Part shown: piece after piece, positions 43,915-50,044 of the stretch
How positions within the stretch are numbered: position 1 is the first letter of the stretch
How the letters are laid out: every line of letters begins with the position of its first letter
NCBI RefSeq assembly: GCF_007827975.1
Contig: NZ_VITT01000008.1
Length of the DNA: 64,000 nt
From: Nitrospirillum viridazoti
GTDB lineage: Bacteria; Pseudomonadota; Alphaproteobacteria; Azospirillales; Azospirillaceae
Strand: one strand, 5' to 3'
The notes under the pieces: model-generated
What the model was told of the DNA's origin: nothing
The model's input: the letters and a program-made list of their open reading frames with translations, nothing else
Databases searched by the model: none
Program-made: the position numbers and the translations under genes

Positions 43915-45867
43915 TCAGTCGGCCACCGCCGCCCCTCGGGTCAGGGGTAGCCATAGCGTGAACCGCGTGCCCATCGGGCCGGACGCCCAGGCGACCGAGC
44001 CACCCACGGCCTGGGCGCGGCGCTGCTGGTTGCGCAAGCCGCGGCCTCCGGCGGCGGCCAGGGCCGCCTGCGTGTCGAAGCCCCGGCCGTCATCCTCGAT
44101 GGTGACGCATACGCCGGCCCGCTCGTCCTGGATATCGGGGGCGGTGCCCAGGCGGATGCGGCTGGCCTGGGCATGGTGCAGGATGTTGGCGATGCCCTCC
44201 TGCAGGATGCGCAGGATGTGCAGGGCGCTGGACGGGTCCAGCCAGGCGAGGGTCGGCAGGTCCCGCACGTCCCACACCAGGATGATGCCCGATCCCTCCA
44301 GCCGCGGTTCCAGCCGGTAGCGCAGCGAGGCCAGCAGCAGCAGCAGGTCGGCGTCCACCGGTTCCATGGAATCGATGGCCAGCTTCAAATCGTCCAGGCA
44401 GCCCTTGAGGATTTGCGAGACCTTGGCGTCGTCCACGGCGCCTTGCTCGACCGAGCGGATGGCGCTGATCAACGAGGCGCCCACGCCGTCGTGCATGTCC
44501 TGCATCAGGCGCTGGCGTTCTTCGCTGATGGTCCGCCGCCGCTCCGCTTCGCGCAGGCGCTGGTGGCTGATCTCTAGCTCCGCCTCGCGGGCGCGCAGCC
44601 GCTCCGCCAGGCTGGCGTTCACCCGCTCCACCTCCGCGATGGCGGCGACATAGCGCCGGTACATCACCGTGCCGCACATGGCGAAGGTGACGGCGTTGGT
44701 GTAGGCGCCCAGGAACCAGCCTTCGGGGCCAAGCACATGATTGTGCATCATCCAGTCGGTCTGGCCCAGCACGGTGCAGAGGGCCAGGCCCCCGGCCAGC
44801 AGCCGCGCCTCGGGAAAGCGCCGCCAGGCGCAGGCGACGCCCACCACGCTGACCGTGGCCGCCATCACCACGGCGACCGCGTAGATGCGGGGCACGACGA
44901 CCGGTGTGCTGGGCAGGACGGGCAGCACACCGACCACGGGCAGGGTCAGGATGCTGAGGACGCTGGTCACCCCCACCACGGCGGCCGTCAACAGGGTCAG
45001 CGGGCGGCCGTGCAGCATCCGCAGGAAGAGATGGAGGATGACGATCAGCCAGAACAGCGCGTTGATGGTCAGCCAGGCGAACCAGTCGCTGGTGATCGGC
45101 ACATCCAGGTAAAAGTGCAGATGGGCCGCGAACGAGATGGCGGCCAGGCTGAAGAACAGCAGGTAGCCGGTGTCGTGTCGGCGGCGGAACCAGACGAACA
45201 GGGAAAACACGCCCACCGCCAGAAAGGCCGAGTTCAGCGCCATGGGCAGTTCGCGCTGCAGCAGCTGGCGCATGCGGTGGCGGACGTTCAGCGCCGGCTC
45301 CGGCCCCACCCAGAGCGACGACAAGGCCACCGGCGTGGTCGGGGCATGGTCCAGGCGGATCAGGATGTCGGCCGGCGGCGCGGTGTCGGCGTCCTGGTCC
45401 AGCACCAGCCACAGGGGCGTGAACAGGCCATTCCATGGCCGACCCTGCCGCTGCTGCCAATCAACCAGCTTGCCGTTCACGTAGATGGCGTAGGGCCCGT
45501 CGGTGTCGATGCGGGCACCATACAGCGCCAAGGGCCCGGCACCCACCGGCAGATCGCGCGCGGGCACCCGGATCCAGGTGGTGGCCGGATAGCCCGGCGC
45601 CATGGCCGGCACCGTTTGATCCACCGGCACCATGGGTTCGGCATAGGGCAGGGTGATCGGCCGCCAGGTGCCGGTTGGCCCCTGGCCGTCCAATGTCGCC
45701 GGGGGGCGGGTTGGGGTGTCACCGATGGCGGCCAGAACCTCTGCCTGGGTCAGGCGCACGGCCTTGCCCGGTCCCCCCGCCACCTCTTGGATGCCGGCGA
45801 TCAGCAGCGACATCGCGGAGAACAACAGCACGGCGGCGGCCAGCAGGGAGGCGGGACGGTACGTCAT
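43915..45867 (-). CDS. 7TM-type sensor histidine kinase, NarL-class (HisKA_3)
   Basis: 650 residues. TM1 near LLAAAVLLFSAMSLLIAGI is followed by a ~170-residue periplasmic region ending in a jelly-roll-like segment (WIRVPARDLPVG, YAIYVNGKLVDWQ). Seven helices then begin near ALNSAFLAVGVFSLFVW. A coiled coil (ASLAERLRAREAELEISHQR) leads to the HisKA_3 box RQRLMQDMHDGVGASLISAI with His, and the ATPase region has ILQEGIANILHHAQ and VTIEDDGRGFD. The layout resembles 7TMR-DISM kinases that sense carbohydrates or other ligands. It lies 25 bases downstream of the regulator gene, with which it pairs. Its position next to the peptide cluster suggests control of it. Confidence 0.87.
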   Translation of the reverse strand: MTYRPASLLAAAVLLFSAMSLLIAGIQEVAGGPGKAVRLTQAEVLAAIGDTPTRPPATLDGQGPTGTWRPITLPYAEPMVPVDQTVPAMAPGYPATTWIRVPARDLPVGAGPLALYGARIDTDGPYAIYVNGKLVDWQQRQGRPWNGLFTPLWLVLDQDADTAPPADILIRLDHAPTTPVALSSLWVGPEPALNVRHRMRQLLQRELPMALNSAFLAVGVFSLFVWFRRRHDTGYLLFFSLAAISFAAHLHFYLDVPITSDWFAWLTINALFWLIVILHLFLRMLHGRPLTLLTAAVVGVTSVLSILTLPVVGVLPVLPSTPVVVPRIYAVAVVMAATVSVVGVACAWRRFPEARLLAGGLALCTVLGQTDWMMHNHVLGPEGWFLGAYTNAVTFAMCGTVMYRRYVAAIAEVERVNASLAERLRAREAELEISHQRLREAERRRTISEERQRLMQDMHDGVGASLISAIRSVEQGAVDDAKVSQILKGCLDDLKLAIDSMEPVDADLLLLLASLRYRLEPRLEGSGIILVWDVRDLPTLAWLDPSSALHILRILQEGIANILHHAQASRIRLGTAPDIQDERAGVCVTIEDDGRGFDTQAALAAAGGRGLRNQQRRAQAVGGSVAWASGPMGTRFTLWLPLTRGAAVAD

Positions 45868-45892
45868 CAGCGATTGTCGCGGGCCCTGGGGG

Positions 45893-46627
45893 TCAACTGT
45901 TCAGCAGGCCCAGGGTCCTGGCCTCGTAAATCGCCTCAGCCTTGGAGGTGACCTCCAGCTTGCTGTAGATGCGCCGCACGAAGGTGCGCACGGTGAAGTG
46001 CGACAGGTCCAGCATCCGCGCCACCTCCACCGTGGTGAAGCCCTTGGTGATGAGGGCCAGCACCTCCTTCTCACGGGGGGACAGCAGGGACGGGGCCTCC
46101 TCCTGGGGCTCGGCCTCGGCGGCGGCCTCTGTCGTGGCCGGTGGCGTCAGGTCGGTACCGCGGCCCCGGAAGCGCAGCAGGATCTGCCGGGCGATGATGG
46201 GGCTGATGGGGCTGCCGCCCGCGGCCACGCTGCGGATTTCATCGACGATACGGACCGGCGCGCTGTCCTTCAGCAGATAGCCCGCTGCCCCCGCCTCGAT
46301 CGATTGCATGATGTGCGCCTCATCGCCGAAGCTGGAGCTGACCATGATGCTGCATTCCGGCCAGCGCTGGGCGGCAGCGCGGATGATGTCGATGCCGCTG
46401 CCGTCCGGCAGGCCCAGGTCGACCAGCAGCACGTGGGCCGGCGGCCCGTCCAGCAGGGCCAGCCCATCGGCGCGGGTGACGGCCACGCCGGTCAGCCGCA
46501 GGTCGGCCGCGCCCTGAACGGCCTGGCGCAAGGCGTCCAGGAAACCGGCGTCGTCCTCGACGATCGCGACGGCGACACGGGACGGCGCCAGGGCTGTGGG
46601 CGTGGGCTGCATAAGGGTCACTGCCAT
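45893..46627 (-). CDS. NarL/FixJ-family response regulator, divergent from the RiPP cluster
   Basis: 244 residues. The receiver has VAIVEDDAGFLDAL, the phospho-acceptor in HVLLVDLGLPDGSGIDI and the Lys in AAGYLLKDSAPVR. A linker rich in Ala, Glu and Pro leads to the LuxR-type HTH, with LSPREKEVLALITKGFTTVE and VRTFVRRIYSKLEVTSKAEA. It is the partner of the kinase at 43915-45867 and is transcribed divergently from the precursor genes, 174 bases away. A direct action on the shared promoter region is likely but unproven. Confidence 0.9.
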   Translation of the reverse strand: MAVTLMQPTPTALAPSRVAVAIVEDDAGFLDALRQAVQGAADLRLTGVAVTRADGLALLDGPPAHVLLVDLGLPDGSGIDIIRAAAQRWPECSIMVSSSFGDEAHIMQSIEAGAAGYLLKDSAPVRIVDEIRSVAAGGSPISPIIARQILLRFRGRGTDLTPPATTEAAAEAEPQEEAPSLLSPREKEVLALITKGFTTVEVARMLDLSHFTVRTFVRRIYSKLEVTSKAEAIYEARTLGLLNS

Positions 46628-46725
46628 ACAGGGGTGTGCGACAGCCAGTGTCGCGCGTTTGTTCTACAGACAAGATCCGGCCCCGTAAATACTCTCACAC
46701 GAGATCGGCAGCCAGTACATGGGGA

Positions 46726-46761
46726 TGCCAATAACGGTACGGGGATGACCGGTATTTGGCA
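46726..46761. promoter_or_regulatory. Inverted repeat upstream of the first precursor gene
   Basis: The arms TGCCAATAACGGT (46726-46738) and ACCGGTATTTGGCA (46748-46761) pair over TGCCAA/TTGGCA and the inner ACCG/CGGT. Overlapping them are direct repeats GTACATGGGGATG (46715-46727) and GTACGGGGATG (46737-46747). The element is 40-75 bases before the first precursor start and within the divergent promoter region of the response regulator gene. It is a candidate binding site for that regulator. No dominant promoter hexamers could be assigned. Confidence 0.45.
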
Positions 46762-46801
46762 AGCAGTCGGCTGCGCCACTCAAGGTCGGGGGAATATGGG
46801 C

Positions 46802-47080
46802 ATGAACGCGCAAGAAAACCTGAAGATCACCAGCCGTGTCATCGCGAAGGCCTGGGCCGACGAGGGCTTCAAGGCCAAGTTGCTGGCTGACCCGGCCGCC
46901 ATCCTGAAGGCCGAGGGCCTGGACCTGCCGTCCGGCGTCACCTTCAAGGTGGTGGAGGACACCACCGCCGTCCAGACCCTGGTCCTGCCCGCCCGGCCGA
47001 CGGACCTGACCGACGAGGACCTGGACCGGGCCGCGGGCGGTGCCTGCAACTGGTGCGCTTTCTGCGAATTCTGCCTGTGA
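46802..47080 (+). CDS. NHLP-type RiPP precursor 1, Cys-rich core
   Basis: 92 residues. The leader is nitrile-hydratase-alpha-like: IAKAWADEGFKAKLLADPAA, the VVEDTTAVQTLVLPARP segment and the acidic DLTDEDLDRA before the cleavage site AAGG. The core is ACNWCAFCEFCL with four Cys and two Phe. It is the first of ten consecutive precursors. An ATG at 46796 is also in frame, but GGGGG sits at a better distance from 46802. It lacks the CTLCSC metal motif of true nitrile hydratase. Cysteines are candidates for thiazoline formation by the YcaO enzymes or for lanthionine rings. Confidence 0.9.
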   Translation: MNAQENLKITSRVIAKAWADEGFKAKLLADPAAILKAEGLDLPSGVTFKVVEDTTAVQTLVLPARPTDLTDEDLDRAAGGACNWCAFCEFCL

Positions 47081-47139
47081 GTTCTACGGTCCCGTCCGAT
47101 GGGAACCGGCACATCCTTTTAAGATCGAGGAGAGACGAG

Positions 47140-47418
47140 ATGGTGGGTGAAGACAGCGCCCGGGCCTATGGCCGGGTGGTGGCCAAGGCTTGGTCCGACG
47201 ATGGGTTCAAGGCGCGGCTGATGGCCGATCCGGTGGCGGTCCTGCAGGCCGAGGGCCTGGCCGTGCCGCCGGGCCTGACGGTGACGGTGCTGGAGAACAC
47301 GCCGACCCGGTACACGCTGGTGCTGCCGGCCCGGCCGACGGACCTGTCCGATGATGATCTGGACGAAGCGGCCGGCGGCTGGTGCGGCTGCGTCATGTCC
47401 AGCGACTTCTGCCTCTAA
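47140..47418 (+). CDS. NHLP-type RiPP precursor 2, Cys-rich core
   Basis: 92 residues. The leader has VVAKAWSDDGFKARLMADPV, a LENTPTRYTLVLPARPTDLS block and SDDDLDEAAGG. The core is WCGCVMSSDFCL, with three Cys, two Ser and the same FCL ending as precursor 1. The ribosome binding site is GAGGAGAG. The gap after precursor 1 is 59 bases. Ser residues make it a plausible substrate for dehydration by a LanM-type enzyme in addition to cyclodehydration. Confidence 0.9.
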   Translation: MVGEDSARAYGRVVAKAWSDDGFKARLMADPVAVLQAEGLAVPPGLTVTVLENTPTRYTLVLPARPTDLSDDDLDEAAGGWCGCVMSSDFCL

Positions 47419-47443
47419 GCCATAAGCCGGCGGGGACGGGGAC

Positions 47444-47719
47444 ATGATAGGGAACACCGACAACGCCTACGGCAAGGTCATCGCCAAGGCGTGGACCGAT
47501 GCCGCGTTCAAGGCACGCCTGCTGGCCGACCCGGCTGGTGCGCTGGCGGCCGAAGGGGTGGCGGTGCCGCCCAGCGTCCGCCTGGTGGTGGTTGAGGACA
47601 CGGACACCGTCCACACCCTGGTGCTGCCGGCCCGGCCGGCGGACCTGACCGATGAAGACATGGCGGGCATCGCGGGCGGAACGCCCTGGCCCCGCTGCAT
47701 GTGCCTGTGCGGTCCTTGA
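47444..47719 (+). CDS. NHLP-type RiPP precursor 3
   Basis: 91 residues. Leader hallmarks are VIAKAWTDAAFKARLLADPA, VVEDTDTVHTLVLPARPADL and TDEDMAGIAGG. The core is TPWPRCMCLCGP, with three Cys in alternation and two Pro. It begins 25 bases after precursor 2 with GGGGAC upstream of the ATG. The alternating CxCxC is unlike the other cores. Confidence 0.88.
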   Translation: MIGNTDNAYGKVIAKAWTDAAFKARLLADPAGALAAEGVAVPPSVRLVVVEDTDTVHTLVLPARPADLTDEDMAGIAGGTPWPRCMCLCGP

Positions 47720-47738
47720 GATACAAGGAAACCAAGAC

Positions 47739-48026
47739 ATGATGAACGAAGAGACGGCGAAGATCGCCGCCAAGATCATCGCCAAGGCCTGGGCGGACAA
47801 TGCCTACAAGGCGCGTCTGCTGGCCGACCCGGCCGCCGTGCTGATGGCCGAGGGCGTGGAGGTGCCGGCCGGCATCACCTTCAGGGTCGTGGAGGACACT
47901 GCCGGGACTCAGACCCTGGTGCTGCCGGCACGGCCGACGGAACTGTCCGACGCGGATCTGGGCGGTGTGGCCGGTGGGCGCCCGGTCCCCGGTCCGCCGC
48001 CTCCGCCCAAGGGCTACACGTTTTGA
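47739..48026 (+). CDS. NHLP-type RiPP precursor 4, Cys-free Pro-rich core
   Basis: 95 residues with leader hallmarks IAAKIIAKAWADNAYKARLL, VVEDTAGTQTLVLPARPTEL and SDADLGGVAGG. The core is RPVPGPPPPPKGYTF and contains no Cys or Ser and only one Thr (penultimate-but-one). It therefore cannot be the same kind of substrate as its neighbours, unless the single Thr or other residues are modified. It starts at the first of two tandem ATGs with AAGGAA upstream. It may be a decayed precursor or a distinct product. Confidence 0.85.
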   Translation: MMNEETAKIAAKIIAKAWADNAYKARLLADPAAVLMAEGVEVPAGITFRVVEDTAGTQTLVLPARPTELSDADLGGVAGGRPVPGPPPPPKGYTF

Positions 48027-48128
48027 TGCTTCCCGATCCGGGTAGCTCCTGAACGCTCCGGCGCGTCCATCGTCGGATCACTTTCCTGAAATGAAGAACG
48101 GGCACGAAGACCTGAGGGGAAGGATGCG

Positions 48129-48383
48129 ATGCTGAATGCGAACACACTCAATCAAATCATTGCCAAGGCCTGGGCGGACGAGCGCTTCAAGGTCCGTCTG
48201 CTGGCCGATCCGGCCACGGTCTTGGTCGCCGAGGGCATCGACTTCCCGCCGGGCGTGACCGTCAGCGTGGTGGAGAACACCGCTACGCACCTCAACCTGA
48301 TCCTGCCCGTCCCGCCCACCGACCTGTCCGACGATCAACTGGACGGCATCGGCGGCGGCTTCGGCTGGTGCTTCACCCTCTAA
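48129..48383 (+). CDS. NHLP-type RiPP precursor 5, short core
   Basis: 84 residues, the shortest of the set. Leader hallmarks are IIAKAWADERFKVRLLADPA and VVENTATHLNLILPVPPTDL, with the P-rich LPVPP instead of LPARP. The core after IGGG is FGWCFTL, seven residues with one Cys and one Thr. The binding site is GGGGAAGG. A 102-base gap before it is the widest in the array, and the only one that could hold an internal promoter or processing site. Confidence 0.87.
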   Translation: MLNANTLNQIIAKAWADERFKVRLLADPATVLVAEGIDFPPGVTVSVVENTATHLNLILPVPPTDLSDDQLDGIGGGFGWCFTL

Positions 48384-48420
48384 AGTCCGGCTGATGCCGG
48401 ATTATCCAAGGAACAGTGAC

Positions 48421-48708
48421 ATGACGAACGAAGAGAACCTGAAGATCACCGGCAAGATCATCGCCAAGGCCTGGGCTGACGAGGGCTACAAGGCCCGTCT
48501 GCTGGCTGATCCCGCCGCCGTGCTGGCGGCCGAAGGCCTCGATCTGCCGGCCGGCATCACCTTCCGGGTGGTAGAGGACACCGCCGCCGTCCAGACCCTG
48601 GTGCTGCCGGCGCGGCCGGCGGACCTGTCCGATGACGACCTGGATCGTGCCTCGGGCGGACTTTGCTTTCCGGGCGACCCCCGTGGCGGCGGCGTCTTCT
48701 GCTTCTAA
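48421..48708 (+). CDS. NHLP-type RiPP precursor 6, Gly-rich core
   Basis: 95 residues. Leader hallmarks are IIAKAWADEGYKARLLADPA, VVEDTAAVQTLVLPARPADL and SDDDLDRASGG. The core is LCFPGDPRGGGVFCF, with Cys near each end separated by a Gly-rich stretch, giving an almost symmetrical LCF...FCF pattern. Its leader start MTNEENLKITGK is nearly the same as that of precursor 1. AAGGAA precedes the ATG. Confidence 0.9.
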   Translation: MTNEENLKITGKIIAKAWADEGYKARLLADPAAVLAAEGLDLPAGITFRVVEDTAAVQTLVLPARPADLSDDDLDRASGGLCFPGDPRGGGVFCF

Positions 48709-48795
48709 GACATTAAACGAGGCGTCTGGTGGCGATGAATGCCGCCACCGAACCGCCTATCCCGGTGCTTCGACATCTCGGAAAGGAAGAGGAAA

Positions 48796-49074
48796 ATGCT
48801 GAACGAAGAGAACGCCAAGGTTGGCGGCCGCATCATCGCCAAGGCCTGGACCGATGAGGGTTTCAAGGCTCGCCTGCTGGCCGATCCTGCGGCGGTGCTG
48901 AAGGCCGAGGGGGTGGAGGTGCCGGCCGGCGTCACCCTGAACGTGGTGGAGAACAGCGGGACCGCCTACACCCTGGTGCTGCCGGCGCGGCCCACCGACC
49001 TGTCGGACGAGGATTTGGACAACACCGCCGCCGGCGCCATCCTGTGCGTCATCCCCTGCGGCTCGACTTTTTGA
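48796..49074 (+). CDS. NHLP-type RiPP precursor 7, AAG cleavage variant
   Basis: 92 residues. Leader hallmarks are IIAKAWTDEGFKARLLADPA, VVENSGTAYTLVLPARPTDL and SDEDLDNTAAG. The usual Gly-Gly is replaced by Ala-Gly, and the core reads AILCVIPCGSTF with two Cys, Ser and Thr. The binding site is AGGAAGAGG. An 87-base gap before it holds a 7-bp hairpin (GGTGGCG, 48728-48734, with CGCCACC, 48743-48749). Confidence 0.88.
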   Translation: MLNEENAKVGGRIIAKAWTDEGFKARLLADPAAVLKAEGVEVPAGVTLNVVENSGTAYTLVLPARPTDLSDEDLDNTAAGAILCVIPCGSTF

Positions 49075-49081
49075 CGCCGAC

Positions 49082-49363
49082 ATGACGGCGGCGGAAAGCG
49101 ACGCGGCGATCGACGACATCATCGCCAAGGCGTGGGGGGACGAGGCCTACCGGGCGCGGCTGCTGGCCGATCCCGCGGCGGTCCTGAGGGAGGAGGGTGT
49201 CGACCTGCCGGTCGGCGCCCTCGTCCAGGTGCTGCAAGACACCGCCACCGTCCAGACCCTGGTGTTGCCGATGCGGCCCTGGGATTTGGTCGAGGACGCG
49301 CTGGAGAGTGCTGCCGGCGCCCTGTCCGCCGTCTGTTACGACAGCTTTATGCAGGGACCGTGA
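49082..49363 (+). CDS. NHLP-type RiPP precursor 8, divergent leader end
   Basis: 93 residues. The leader keeps IIAKAWGDEAYRARLLADPA and VLQDTATVQTLVLPMRPWDL, but the acidic segment is altered to VEDALESAAG, again with AAG rather than AGG. The core is ALSAVCYDSFMQGP with one Cys and two Ser. It starts 7 bases after the previous stop and has no clear ribosome binding site, so it probably depends on coupling to precursor 7. It is the most diverged member of the array. Confidence 0.84.
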   Translation: MTAAESDAAIDDIIAKAWGDEAYRARLLADPAAVLREEGVDLPVGALVQVLQDTATVQTLVLPMRPWDLVEDALESAAGALSAVCYDSFMQGP

Positions 49364-49385
49364 GGGGTCTCATGGGGGGGAAGGA

Positions 49386-49679
49386 ATGAGCCAGGGGAAC
49401 ACCACCATCCTCCGCCGGATCGTGGCCAGGGCCTGGGCCGATGAGGGCTTCAAGGCCCGCCTGCTGGCCGATCCGGCGGCCGTTCTGGGCAGCGAGGGCA
49501 TCGACCTGCCCGCCGGGATCGCCATCCGGGTGGTGGAGGACACGGCCGGTACCCGGACCCTGGTCCTGCCGGCCAAGCCTGTGGACCTGACGGAAGAGGA
49601 ATTGGGCCGCGTCGTGGGCGGGGCCGACCCGTCCTACTGCGCCAACTGGTGCCTGTGTTGCGCCAACTGCGCCATCTGA
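49386..49679 (+). CDS. NHLP-type RiPP precursor 9, six-Cys-rich core
   Basis: 97 residues. Leader hallmarks are IVARAWADEGFKARLLADPA, VVEDTAGTRTLVLPAKPVDL and TEEELGRVVGG. The core is ADPSYCANWCLCCANCAI with five Cys, the highest count in the set, and a CANWC / CANC repeat. A CC pair is present. GGGGAAGGA immediately precedes the ATG. The Ser and Tyr before the Cys block may give extra ring options. The number of possible azolines or thioether rings is largest here. Confidence 0.9.
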   Translation: MSQGNTTILRRIVARAWADEGFKARLLADPAAVLGSEGIDLPAGIAIRVVEDTAGTRTLVLPAKPVDLTEEELGRVVGGADPSYCANWCLCCANCAI

Positions 49680-49727
49680 CCGGCCTTGCAGAGCCTTTCA
49701 AACCCTGACCGCGAGAGGAATTGCGCC

Positions 49728-50009
49728 ATGACCCATGAGGAAAAAGCCAAAGCCTACGGCCGTGTCGTGGCCAAGGCCTGGGCCGACGACGCCTTCAAGG
49801 CCCGCCTTAAGGCCGACCCGGTGACCGTCCTGCGGGGCGAAGGGGTGGATATCCCAGCCGGCATGGCCGTCACCGTGGCGGAGAACACCGCCACCGTCTG
49901 CACGCTGGTGCTGCCGGCCCGGCCGGCCGACCTCAGCGACGAGGAACTGGACGTGGTGTCCGGCGGCTTCGACCTGGCGGCCCACTCGGCCTGTGCGCCG
50001 ATGTTCTGA
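49728..50009 (+). CDS. NHLP-type RiPP precursor 10
   Basis: 93 residues. Leader hallmarks are VVAKAWADDAFKARLKADPV, VAENTATVCTLVLPARPADL and SDEELDVVSGG. A Cys within the leader (ATVCTLV) is unusual. The core is FDLAAHSACAPMF with one Cys and one Ser. It is the last precursor before the first YcaO gene, 35 bases away. GAGAGGAA precedes the ATG. Confidence 0.88.
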   Translation: MTHEEKAKAYGRVVAKAWADDAFKARLKADPVTVLRGEGVDIPAGMAVTVAENTATVCTLVLPARPADLSDEELDVVSGGFDLAAHSACAPMF

Positions 50010-50044
50010 CCCATCCCCACCCAGACGAGCGCGGCACTATATTC

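Noticed and set aside
45653..46801. Long open frame extending upstream of precursor 1
   Set aside because: It runs antisense through the response regulator and kinase genes; the leader homology begins at 46802 after a GGGGG site.
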